DNA of 64,000 bases, from positions 186,001 through 250,000 of the forward strand of contig CAVZBZ010000009.1 of the NCBI GenBank assembly GCA_963773665.1, written 5' to 3'. This document shows, piece by piece, positions 45,790 to 53,953 of the stretch (position 1 is the stretch's first letter; every line of letters starts with the position of its first letter). The notes under the pieces are model-generated. The model made no database searches and had not been told where the DNA came from. It saw nothing but the letters and a program-made list of their open reading frames with translations. This DNA comes from DATJLY01 sp963773665 (lineage in GTDB: Bacteria; Pseudomonadota; Alphaproteobacteria; ATCC43930; CGMCC-115725). Position numbers and translations under genes: made by a program.

Positions 45790-47271
45790 ATGCAGCAGTA
45801 CGACGTCGTGGTGGTGGGCGCGGGCAACGCGGCATTTTGCGCGGCGCTTGCGGCGCAGGAGGCGGGCGCCTCGGTGGTGATGCTCGAGGCCGCGCCCAAG
45901 GACGAAGCGGGCGGCAACAGCCGCTTCACCGCCGGCTCGATGCGCATCGTCTATAACGGCGTCGACGACATCAAGACGCTCATCCCCGACCTCACCGAAC
46001 AGGAAATCGCCACCTCCGATTTCGGCACCTACACGAAGGACCAGTTCTTCGACGACATGGCGCGCGTGACGCAGTACCGCGCCAATCCCGATCTCGTCGA
46101 GCTGCTGGTGACGCAAAGTTTTCCGGCAGCGAACTGGATGCGCGAGAAGGGCGTGCGCTTCGTGCCGATCTACGGCCGCCAGGCATTTCGCATCGAGGGC
46201 CGTTTCAAGTTCTGGGGCGGCCTCACCGTCGAATCGGTGGGCGGCGGCCCCGGCCTCGTCGAGCAGCTGACGAATGCGGCGACGCGCCGCGGCATCGAGC
46301 TGCGTTATGGCGCGCGCGCGACCGACCTCATCGTCGAAAAGGGCGCGGTGAAGGGCGTGCGCGTCCGCTCGGGCGGCGAGACGGAGGAGCTGCGCGGCCG
46401 CGCGGTCGTGCTCGCGTGCGGCGGGTTCGAGGCCAATCCCGAATGGCGCACGCGCTACCTGGGCCCCGGCTGGGACCTCGCCAAGGTGCGCGGCTCGCGC
46501 TTCAACGCCGGCGACGGCATCCGCATGGCGCTGGCGATCGGCGCCAGCCCGTGCGGCAACTGGTCCGGCTGCCACGCCGTCGGCTGGGACATGAACGCTC
46601 CCGAATTCGGCGACCTCGCCGTCGGCGACCAGTTCCAGAAGCACTCCTATCCCTTCTCCGTCATGGTGAATGCGAAGGGCGAGCGCTTCGTCGACGAGGG
46701 CGCCGATTTCCGCAACTACACTTATGCGAAATACGGCCGCGTCATCCTCGAGCAGCCGGCGCAGTTCGCCTGGCAGATCTTCGACAGGAAGGTGAAGCAC
46801 CTGCAGCGCGACGAATACAACATCCGCCGCATCACCAAGGTGACGGCCGCGACGCTCGAGGAGCTGGCCCAGAAACTCGACGGCGTCGATGCGGCGCAGT
46901 TCCTCAAAACCATCGCCGCCTATAACAAGGCCGTGCGCACCGACGTGCCCTTCAACCCCAACGTCAAGGACGGCCGCCGCACCGAGGGTCTCGCGATCCC
47001 GAAATCGAACTGGGCCAACACGATCGACGAGCCGCCGTTCGAAGGCTACGGCGTGACCTGCGGTTTGACATTCACCTTCGGCGGCCTGCGCATCACCACC
47101 GACGGCGAAGTCGTCGATCTCGATTTCAAGCCGATCCCCGGCCTTTATGCCGCGGGCGAGCTGGTCGGCGGCCTGTTTTATTTCAACTATCCCGGCGGCT
47201 CCGGTCTGACCTCGGGCGCCGTCTTCGGCCGCATCGCAGGCGCGTCCGCCGGCCGCGCCGTGAAGGGGTAG
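45790..47271 (+). CDS. FAD-dependent tricarballylate dehydrogenase-like protein (TcuA family)
   Basis: A 493-residue flavoprotein of the succinate dehydrogenase/fumarate reductase family. The FAD site reads VVVVGAGNAAFCAALAAQEA, followed by GGNSRFTAGSMRIVYNGVDD, the substrate region VNAKGERFVDEGADFRNYTY, and the C-terminal PGLYAAGELVGGLFYFNYPG GSGL. The closest named relative is TcuA, which oxidises tricarballylate to aconitate. TcuB and TcuC, its usual partners, are absent. The start codon follows a weak gaggatcggg site; the frame upstream crosses the palindromic repeat and is not coding. Confidence 0.84.
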   Translation: MQQYDVVVVGAGNAAFCAALAAQEAGASVVMLEAAPKDEAGGNSRFTAGSMRIVYNGVDDIKTLIPDLTEQEIATSDFGTYTKDQFFDDMARVTQYRANPDLVELLVTQSFPAANWMREKGVRFVPIYGRQAFRIEGRFKFWGGLTVESVGGGPGLVEQLTNAATRRGIELRYGARATDLIVEKGAVKGVRVRSGGETEELRGRAVVLACGGFEANPEWRTRYLGPGWDLAKVRGSRFNAGDGIRMALAIGASPCGNWSGCHAVGWDMNAPEFGDLAVGDQFQKHSYPFSVMVNAKGERFVDEGADFRNYTYAKYGRVILEQPAQFAWQIFDRKVKHLQRDEYNIRRITKVTAATLEELAQKLDGVDAAQFLKTIAAYNKAVRTDVPFNPNVKDGRRTEGLAIPKSNWANTIDEPPFEGYGVTCGLTFTFGGLRITTDGEVVDLDFKPIPGLYAAGELVGGLFYFNYPGGSGLTSGAVFGRIAGASAGRAVKG

Positions 47272-47286
47272 GAATACGAATAGGAA

Positions 47287-48018
47287 TTACCGCGCCGCCT
47301 CGCCGGCGTGGCGGCGCAGGAACCGGTCGAGGCGCTCGAACGCCATGTCGGCGACGATGGCGAAGAGCGCGACGACCACGGCGCCCTCGATGACGTAGGG
47401 CAGCTTGTCGCCGACCAGCCCGTCGATGATCGGCGTCCCCAGCGTCACCGCGCCCACGGTCGAGCCGATCGTCGCCGTGCCGATCGAGATCACGACCGAC
47501 GTGCGGATGCCGGCGAGGATCACCGGGGCGGCGAGCGGCAGCTCCACATCGCGCAGGATCTGCCACGGCGAAAGCCCCATGCCTTGCGCCGCCTCGCGCA
47601 CCGAGTTTGGCACGCCTTCGAGCCCCGCGATCACGTTGGCGATGACCGGCAGGAAGCCGTAGAGCGCCAGCGCCACGAAGGTGGGCAAGTCGCCATAGCC
47701 CAAGGCCGGCACCGCGATGGCGAGCACGGCGACCGGCGGAAAGGTCTGGCCGATGGTCGAGACGGCGCCGAGGATCGGGCGGAAATCGCGGCCGGCGGCC
47801 CTTGTCGCGAAGATGCCGAGCGCGAGCGCCGCGGCTGTTGCGGCGGCGCTCGCCGCTGCCACGATCTCGGCATGCGACAGGAGCAGCGCCGGAAACGACG
47901 CGAAGCCATAGATGGGCGGCACGACATCGGGCCATGCCCAGGCGAACAGCGGCGCGAGCGCGGGCATGAAGACCGTGACGAGCGCGAACGCGATGCAGAG
48001 CGCCGCGAGCGCCATCAC
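47287..48018 (-). CDS. yehW: Osmoprotectant ABC permease, YehW/OpuC-type
   Basis: A 243-residue permease with five to six hydrophobic segments and the BPD_transp_1 EAA loop (VREAAQGMGLSPWQILRDVE). Length and order match YehW, the second permease of the E. coli yehZYXW/OsmF system for glycine betaine-type compounds. The start is either a GTG that overlaps the ATPase stop (GTGA) or the ATG next to it (TGATG). It is the last gene of a six-gene minus-strand operon. Confidence 0.87.
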   Translation of the reverse strand: MMALAALCIAFALVTVFMPALAPLFAWAWPDVVPPIYGFASFPALLLSHAEIVAAASAAATAAALALGIFATRAAGRDFRPILGAVSTIGQTFPPVAVLAIAVPALGYGDLPTFVALALYGFLPVIANVIAGLEGVPNSVREAAQGMGLSPWQILRDVELPLAAPVILAGIRTSVVISIGTATIGSTVGAVTLGTPIIDGLVGDKLPYVIEGAVVVALFAIVADMAFERLDRFLRRHAGEAAR

Positions 48019-48935
48019 CGCACCAGGTCGGAGAGCGCGACCGAGCCGCCGGGCGCGCCGTTCGCGCCCTTGACCGGCAGCCGGTCGGTGTGGCGCACCA
48101 CCATCTCAGACAGCGCCTCGGCGAGCGAGGCCGAGGGCTCGAGCGGCTCGCCGGATAAAGCGGGCTCGACGCGAATGCGCTCGGCGACGCGGCGCACGCC
48201 GAGCAGCTTCAGGCCGAGCGATGCGCCGCCGGTGAAGGCGCGCACGAAGTCGGACGCAGGCCGCTCCAGAATGTCTATGGGCGCGCCCAACTGCACGAGC
48301 CGTCCCTCGTGCATGATCGCGATCGTGTCGGCCAGGTCGAGCGCCATGTCGATGTCGTGCGTCACGAACAGGATCGTCTTCTTCGTGCGCCGGTGGATGA
48401 GCGCCAGCTCTTTCGCCAGCGCCGCGCGCGTCAGCGGGTCGAGCGCGCCGAACGGCTCGTCCATCAGGAGCAGCTCGGGATCGGCGGCGAGCGCGCGGGC
48501 GACGCCGACTCTCTGCTGCTGCCCGCCGGAAAGCTCGCGCGGCAAGCGCCCCGCATGACCGGGATCGAGTCCCATGAGTGCCACGAGTTCGGCGACGCGC
48601 GCCGATATCTTCGCCTCGCTCCAGCCGAGAAGGCGCGGCACGGTGGCGATGTTCTGGAATACGGTCCAGTGCGGGAAAAGCCCGATCGACTGGATGACAT
48701 AGCCAATGCGCCGGCGCAGCGCCTCGGGCGGAAGCGCGCCGATGTCCGTGCCGCCGACGCGGATCGCGCCGCTCGTCAGCGGCAGAAGCCGGTTGATGAG
48801 CTTCAAGGTCGTCGATTTCCCCGCGCCCGAGGACCCGACGAGCGCGCAGAACGCGCCCGCCGGCACGCAAAAACTCACATCGTCGACGACGCGCCGCCCG
48901 CCGGTGCTCCGCACCACGTTCTCGAGCTCGATCAT
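48015..48935 (-). CDS. yehX: Osmoprotectant ABC ATPase, YehX/OpuCA-type
   Basis: A 306-residue ATPase: Walker A GSSGAGKSTTLKLINRLL, Q-loop GYVIQSIGLFPHWTV, signature LSGGQQQRVGVARAL, Walker B LLLMDEPFGALD. The IGLFPHWT segment is typical of the betaine/choline OpuC-type importers. The C-terminal ~60 residues after FTGGASLGLKLLG are an extra regulatory part with no clear CBS pattern. Both its ends overlap neighbouring genes (ATGA upstream with the YehY-like permease, GTGA downstream), so the complex is made stoichiometrically. Confidence 0.92.
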   Translation of the reverse strand: MIELENVVRSTGGRRVVDDVSFCVPAGAFCALVGSSGAGKSTTLKLINRLLPLTSGAIRVGGTDIGALPPEALRRRIGYVIQSIGLFPHWTVFQNIATVPRLLGWSEAKISARVAELVALMGLDPGHAGRLPRELSGGQQQRVGVARALAADPELLLMDEPFGALDPLTRAALAKELALIHRRTKKTILFVTHDIDMALDLADTIAIMHEGRLVQLGAPIDILERPASDFVRAFTGGASLGLKLLGVRRVAERIRVEPALSGEPLEPSASLAEALSEMVVRHTDRLPVKGANGAPGGSVALSDLVR

Positions 48936-50062
48936 CCGCGTCTCCGTCCCATTCGTTCGACCATCATCGCCAGCACGAAGTCCGCCGCAAGCGCAAGCCC
49001 GATCGTCGGCACCGCGCCCAGCAGCACGAGATCGATGGCGTATTGCCCGATGCCTTGGAAGATGAAGGTGCCGAGTCCGCCCGCGCCGATGAGCGCCGCA
49101 ACCGCGGCAAGGCCGATCGTCTGCACCACGACGATCCGCAGCCCCGCCACGAAGACCGGCAATCCCAGCGGCAGCTCGACCCGCCAGAAGATCTGCGGCG
49201 GCGTCATGCCCATGCCGGTGGCCGCTTCGACCGAAGCCGGATCGGCGCTCAGAATTCCTGCCTGCGTGTTCCGCGCGACCGGCAGCAGCGCGTACAGCGT
49301 GAGCGCGATGATCGCCGGCGCGGGCCCGACGCCTGACAATCCGAGCGCGGCGAGCGGCGCGATGAGCAGGCCGAAGAGTGCCACCGAGGGCACCGTCTCG
49401 ACCATGTTGAGCGCGGCGAAGAGCGGCCCGCGCGCGCCGGGCCGGCGCGCCGCCAAAATGCCGAGCGGCACGCCGATGATGAGCGCGGGTGCCACCGAGC
49501 CCAGCACCAGCGCGCAATGCCGCGCGAGCTCGCTCGCGAACGCGTCGCGCCGGACCATGTATTCGCGCGCGAGCGAAAGCGCATCGAGCCGCCCGCCTGC
49601 GGCGAGCGCCGTGACGCACGCGGCCAGCGCCGCCGCGACACAGAAGCGCAGCGCGGGACTTGCGCGCAGCCGCTGCAGCGCATCGACCACGGCGAGTGCC
49701 GCGCACAGGCCCGATATCCAGAACGCGGCGCCAAGTCCCACGCGCGCTGCTGGAGGGGCGTGCGCCGCAAACTCGCGCGCGGCCGTGCCGGCCGTGTCGA
49801 TGACAAGCAGCAGGAGGAGCGAGGCGGCTGCGATCACTGCCGCCGAAATTCTCTTTCCTGCCGGCAGAAATGCCGCGGCGGCGAGTGCCGCGCAAAGTCC
49901 GGCGACGCCGCCGGCGCGCACCATTCCGGCGGCACGCCACAGCAGGACGGGTGCGCCTGACACGAGCCGATTGGGCGCATGCGTGACGAAGCCTGCGGTG
50001 AGAAGCGCGAGCGCGGCGGCGCATGCCAGCACGAGCAGCGCGGCGTTCCGCGGCGCCCTCAC
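48932..50062 (-). CDS. yehY: Osmoprotectant ABC permease with extra N-terminal membrane domain, YehY-type
   Basis: A 376-residue permease. The first ~170 residues add several hydrophobic helices (LLVLACAAALALLTAGFVTH; AVIAAASLLLLLVIDTAGTA) before the conserved BPD_transp_1 core (VAPALIIGVPLGILAARRPG, SVEAATGMGMTPPQIFWRVE, FIFQGIGQYAIDLVLLGAVP). Long permeases of this kind, about 385 residues, are YehY homologues. The GTG start overlaps the stop of the binding-protein gene (GTGA) and the stop overlaps yehX. Confidence 0.9.
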   Translation of the reverse strand: MRAPRNAALLVLACAAALALLTAGFVTHAPNRLVSGAPVLLWRAAGMVRAGGVAGLCAALAAAAFLPAGKRISAAVIAAASLLLLLVIDTAGTAAREFAAHAPPAARVGLGAAFWISGLCAALAVVDALQRLRASPALRFCVAAALAACVTALAAGGRLDALSLAREYMVRRDAFASELARHCALVLGSVAPALIIGVPLGILAARRPGARGPLFAALNMVETVPSVALFGLLIAPLAALGLSGVGPAPAIIALTLYALLPVARNTQAGILSADPASVEAATGMGMTPPQIFWRVELPLGLPVFVAGLRIVVVQTIGLAAVAALIGAGGLGTFIFQGIGQYAIDLVLLGAVPTIGLALAADFVLAMMVERMGRRRG

Positions 50063-50953
50063 TTGAGGAAGCCTTGCGCCGCGAGGTAATCCTTCGCCAC
50101 CGCGCGCGCGTCGCTTCCCTCGACCGCGATCTCGGCATTGAGCTTTTGCAGCCGCGCCAAGGTCAGCGACCGGAACGCGGGGTCGAGCAGCGACGATATC
50201 CCGGGATGCGCCGCCAGCACCGCCGCGCGCACGACCGGCGCCGGCTCGTACACCACCTCCGCGCCCTTGTCGTCGGCGAGCACGGCAAGGCCCAGCGCCG
50301 CGAGCGAGCCGTCGGTGCCGTAGGCCATCGCCGCATTGACGCCCGAGACGCCCTCGGACGCCGCGCGGATCGTCGCTGCCGTGTCGCCGCCCGCCAGCAC
50401 CAGCAGCTGGCTCTGCCCGAGCGCGAAGCCATAGGTCTTCTCGAACGCCGGGAGTCCGCCCGGGCTTTCGACGAACTCGGCCGACGCCGCGAGCCTGACC
50501 CTGCCGCCCGCGGCGACATAACGGGAGAAACCTTCAAGTGTCGTGCCCGTGCGGGCCGCAAGATCCTGCCGCGCGGCGATCGCCCAGGTGTTGTTGGCAG
50601 GCGCCGGCGCGAGCCAGACGAGGCCGTTCTGCTCGCGGTCGAGCCGGCGCACCTCGTCATATCCGGCGGCGGCGTCCTTCCAGACGGGATCGTCCTCGCG
50701 CTTGAAGAAGCGCGCGCCGTTGCCGGTGTATTCGGGATAGATGTCGATCGCGCCGGCGAGGATGGCGCTTCGCACGATGTTGGTGGGGCCAAGCCCGATG
50801 CGGCTTTCGACCGCGAGGCCGCCGCGCTCGAGCAGCAGCGCGATCATGTTGCCGAGGAGCGCGCCCTCGGTGTCGATCTTGGAGCCGACGGTGATCGTGT
50901 CGGCCGGCGCAGGCTGCCGGCGCCAGCGCGAGCAGCAGAAGCGCAGCGGCTAT
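50059..50953 (-). CDS. osmF: Osmoprotectant-binding protein, OsmF/YehZ-type (one frameshift, start unclear)
   Basis: The main frame reads ADTITVGSKIDTEGALLGNM, SRIGLGPTNIVRSAILAGAI and DIYPEYTGNGARFFKREDDP through to the stop, the pattern of OpuAC/YehZ-like binding proteins for betaine-type solutes. The signal peptide (RRIAAALLLLALAPAA) is in a neighbouring frame; one extra base between about 50903 and 50912 joins them. No ATG/GTG start fits the signal peptide without running back into the PIG-L gene, so I end the feature just past its stop (50950); the real start may be upstream or hidden by another error. It heads the yehZYXW-like block. Confidence 0.75.
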
Positions 50954-51711
50954 CCTTCGCGAAATTCCGCGAGCGCCGCGAGCACGCGTTCCGGCCGTTC
51001 GAAATCGATGCGCGGATGGCGGAAGGGCACCCATTGAAAGCGCTCGTAGAACAGGCGGCCCTCATGCGGCCGCGCGCCGTAATCATAACGCGCGAGCGGC
51101 CGGAACAACTCGGTCTCGCACGCGATATGGGCGAGGTTGCCGCGCTCGGAGCGGTAACAGGCGAGAAGTTCCCGCTTCCGCTGTCTTTCCGCGGGATCGA
51201 GGCGCAGCACCGTCTCGCGCCCGTCGGGATTTTTGAACCGGCCCGACACGGCGCGCCCGCCGGAGAGATGGTATTCGGCGAACTCGACGATCGCGCATTC
51301 CGCGGCAAGCCGCGCGGCGAGGAAGTTCGCGACGTCGTGGTCCTGATGCGCGCCCTCCCAGGCGGGTGCCCAGATCTCTGCGATCGCGTGCGCCGCCACG
51401 GCTTCGCGAATGCGGGCGAGCGCCGCGCCAAGCGCCGCCTTCAATCCGCGCGCCGGCCAATCGCAGAACCCGGCCGGCACGATGCCGAGCAGCGCGGCCG
51501 CGCTGAGCGCCTCGGCGCGGCGGCGCTCGATGCGCCGTGCGTGGTCGCGGCGCTGCCACGGCCACAGGCTTTCGCGCGGCGGCACGCCGGTCGTGAGATA
51601 GAGGGCGAAGAAGCGCGCGCCCTCGGCACGGGCGCGGCGGATCGCCGCAGCGCAGCCGACGACCTCGTCGTCAGGATGCGGGATGAGCAGCAGGACGGAG
51701 CGCGCGGACAT
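50950..51711 (-). CDS. PIG-L family N-acetylglucosaminyl deacetylase
   Basis: A 253-residue zinc deacetylase. The metal ligands are in LLIPHPDDEVVGCAAAIRRA (His-Pro-Asp-Asp-Glu) and WEGAHQDHDVANFLAARLA (His-x-x-His-Asp), both complete. Relatives MshB and BshB deacetylate GlcNAc-inositol and GlcNAc-malate in mycothiol and bacillithiol synthesis; others act on GlcNAc-lipids. The ATG lies 41 bases inside the upstream GT4 gene, and its stop is one or two codons from the start region of the binding-protein gene, so it is translationally chained with both. The substrate is probably the product of that glycosyltransferase. Confidence 0.88.
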   Translation of the reverse strand: MSARSVLLLIPHPDDEVVGCAAAIRRARAEGARFFALYLTTGVPPRESLWPWQRRDHARRIERRRAEALSAAALLGIVPAGFCDWPARGLKAALGAALARIREAVAAHAIAEIWAPAWEGAHQDHDVANFLAARLAAECAIVEFAEYHLSGGRAVSGRFKNPDGRETVLRLDPAERQRKRELLACYRSERGNLAHIACETELFRPLARYDYGARPHEGRLFYERFQWVPFRHPRIDFERPERVLAALAEFREG

Positions 51712-53017
51712 CGGCTTGTCGCGCTGCCGCGAAGGCGCGTTGCCAAGTCGGCAGAATATCTTCGCCAAGCACGTCCGCCCAGGTCGGCAGGCGGTTCTCG
51801 GCATAGCGCCGCGCGCGTGCGCCCATCGCCTCGCGCCGCGACCGGTCGTGCGCGAGGAGCGCAAGATAGCGCGACCAGGCGAACCTCTTGTTGCCCGGCA
51901 GCACGAACCCGGTTTCGCCCTCGGCGACGATGCGGTCCATGCCGCTTTCGCTCGCCACCAGCACCGGAAGCCCGGAGGCAAGCGCCTCGAGCACGACGTT
52001 GGCGTATTCCTCGATCGCCGAGGGAAAGGCGAAGACGTCGGCGCTCGCATAGACCCGCGCCAGCATTTCGGGATCGAGGCTGCCGGGGCAGGTTGCGTTC
52101 CGCGGCAGCCGCTCGAGGATTGCGGCGCGCTGCTCTCCCGCGCCGGCGCAGAAGAGATGGACCGGTGCGCCCGCCGCGGCGAGCTCGGCGACCGCGTCGG
52201 CGAGCAGCATGACGTTTTTGCCGCGATTGACGCGGCCGGCGAAAAGGACGACGACGGCGCCCTGCGCGATGCCGTACTGGGCCTCGAGCCAGGCGCGGTC
52301 GCGCTTGCCGGGATGGAAGAAGGAATGGTCGATGCCGCGGCGCAGCAGGCCGGCGCGGCCGCCGCTCAGCGCGCGCGCGGTCTTGAGCTGGTCGGGGCGC
52401 GACACCAGCACCGCCTGGCAGCTGCGCTGGTGCTGCTCGAGCTGGCGCAGCATGCGGCGTTCGGCGTAGCGCGCGACGCCGAGTCCGTCGAGCAGCGCGC
52501 GCGCGGCCAGCCCCTGGCCGAAGAGACGCTCCACCGTCTGCGTCGTGAAGACCCGAGCGTAGCGCGGCGTGTTGGTGTGCACCGAGGTGACGAGCGGAAT
52601 GCCGATGCGCCGCGCCACGCCAAGCGCGGTGCGCGCATAGGCGAAATAGGCGTCGGTCGTGTGGATCACGTCGTACTGCGGCAGCTGCCGCGCGAGCCGG
52701 GCGTGCCACGGCGCCAGGTCGGTGTGATCCGGTACATGCGACAGGAATGGCACGCGATTGGTGCTGAAGACCGGCCGCTCGACGATGTAGCGCACGTTCC
52801 GGCCAAGCGGCCGCAGCTCGTGCTCGCTGCCCATGAAATAAATCGTGAGGTCGAGCGTTCCATCGAGGCCGAGGGCGGCCTGGGCGAGCCGTTCCCAGCA
52901 TTTGACGTGCCCGCCGGCGCCCGCCCCTCGCATGAGGTTGACGAGCACCGCCACCCGCAGCGGTTGCAGGGCGGGCGCGGCAGGCGCTTCGGCAAGGATG
53001 GGGGCGGTCAGGGTCAT
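51671..53017 (-). CDS. GT4-family glycosyltransferase (MshA/BshA-like gene position)
   Basis: A 448-residue two-domain GT-B enzyme. The N-terminal domain has LRVAVLVNLMRGAGAGGHVK and YDVIHTTDAYFAYARTALGV; the C-terminal donor-binding domain has VVLFAGRVNRGKNVMLLADA, the catalytic Glu in FAFPSAIEEYANVVLEALAS, and GLPVLVASESGMDRIVAEGE. It transfers an activated sugar, often GlcNAc, to a small acceptor or lipid. I started at MTLTAPILAEAPAAP; the upstream frame belongs to the divergent spacer. It overlaps the PIG-L gene by 41 bases. It is not close enough to MshA or BshA by eye to name a product. Confidence 0.85.
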   Translation of the reverse strand: MTLTAPILAEAPAAPALQPLRVAVLVNLMRGAGAGGHVKCWERLAQAALGLDGTLDLTIYFMGSEHELRPLGRNVRYIVERPVFSTNRVPFLSHVPDHTDLAPWHARLARQLPQYDVIHTTDAYFAYARTALGVARRIGIPLVTSVHTNTPRYARVFTTQTVERLFGQGLAARALLDGLGVARYAERRMLRQLEQHQRSCQAVLVSRPDQLKTARALSGGRAGLLRRGIDHSFFHPGKRDRAWLEAQYGIAQGAVVVLFAGRVNRGKNVMLLADAVAELAAAGAPVHLFCAGAGEQRAAILERLPRNATCPGSLDPEMLARVYASADVFAFPSAIEEYANVVLEALASGLPVLVASESGMDRIVAEGETGFVLPGNKRFAWSRYLALLAHDRSRREAMGARARRYAENRLPTWADVLGEDILPTWQRAFAAARQADVRALRPAAHPAS

Positions 53018-53098
53018 GGCGGCTTCGCCCTGTCTTGAACGGTTCGAACGGGCAACGCAGCGGATTCGCGCAGCATTCCTTGTGCTATATGGTGGCCC

Positions 53099-53953
53099 AT
53101 GCGGGAAAAATCCCAGGTCGAAAGCGGTGTCGCGGAAAATCACGCGATCGCCATCGGGTCCGAGGCGCACAGGCAGCTATTCTGCCACATGCTGCTCGAT
53201 AGTTTCGATCCCTATCGTCCTGCGGTGATTGCATGGCCGTCCCTAGCGCCGGTGGCGCTGGCGCGGCTCGTAGGATTGCCGTTCTGGGATATTGCGGTCG
53301 CCACCGAAGAGCGGGCGGCGCGGCGCATGGAGGCGCTGGCCGGGGCGTGTGAGGATCGGCTCATCCAGGAGGCGGTGGCACTCAACGCCTGGGAGGAGCG
53401 CCGTCACAAAGAAGTACTGGGCCACATGATCCGTCATTACGGCATAGGCCTTAAGGATGAGGACCCCTATATCGCGATTCCCGATGCCGAATGGGGGTTT
53501 CTGCGCACCGGCTATGGCGAGTGCTTCGATTCGTTCTTCGCCTTCGGGCTGTTCGCGCTCGCCCGCGAATCAGGGTTCTTTCCCGCGCCGCTCGTCGAGG
53601 TGTTCGAGCCGATCGTGCAGGAGGAGGCGCGGCACAATCTGTTCTTCGTCAACTGGGTGGCCTACACGCGCGTCAATCGCGGCTTGCCGGCGCGCCTGAA
53701 GCTCGATCTGCAACGCGCCGCTGCGCTCGCGGTCCAGGCGTGGGGTCGTCTTGCCGTGGCGCGCGGGGTCGACGACAAGAATTTCACGCGCACCGGCGGC
53801 GAGGCGGTCGGGCTTACGCTGAAGCCGCGCGAATTCTTCGCGCTTTGCGCCCGCGAGCAGGAGCGCCGCATGGCGCGCTATGATTCGCGCCTCCTGCGGC
53901 CGCGGATCATGCCGCGCGTCGCGCGCATGCTGAGCCACGTGCTGCCGGCCTGA
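53099..53953 (+). CDS. Ferritin-like diiron protein of unknown function
   Basis: A 284-residue protein. Two Glu/His motifs stand out: NAWEERRHKEVLGHMIRHYG and VQEEARHNLFFVNWVAYTRV, each an ExxRH pair as used to bind a diiron centre in ferritin-like four-helix bundles. Earlier ATEERAARRMEALAG could supply another ligand. The sequence resembles neither ferritin nor known hydroxylases by eye, so I do not name a reaction; an oxygenase or desaturase acting on a lipid is possible. It starts 81 bases from the divergent GT4 gene. Its last 76 bases overlap the convergent HpnL-like gene. Confidence 0.65.
   Translation: MREKSQVESGVAENHAIAIGSEAHRQLFCHMLLDSFDPYRPAVIAWPSLAPVALARLVGLPFWDIAVATEERAARRMEALAGACEDRLIQEAVALNAWEERRHKEVLGHMIRHYGIGLKDEDPYIAIPDAEWGFLRTGYGECFDSFFAFGLFALARESGFFPAPLVEVFEPIVQEEARHNLFFVNWVAYTRVNRGLPARLKLDLQRAAALAVQAWGRLAVARGVDDKNFTRTGGEAVGLTLKPREFFALCAREQERRMARYDSRLLRPRIMPRVARMLSHVLPA

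Noticed and set aside
50950..53017. Naming the GT4/PIG-L pair mshA/mshB or bshA/bshB
   Set aside because: Only fold-level motifs match. MshC/MshD or BshC-like genes are absent, and the glycosyltransferase is not clearly of the MshA or BshA type by eye.
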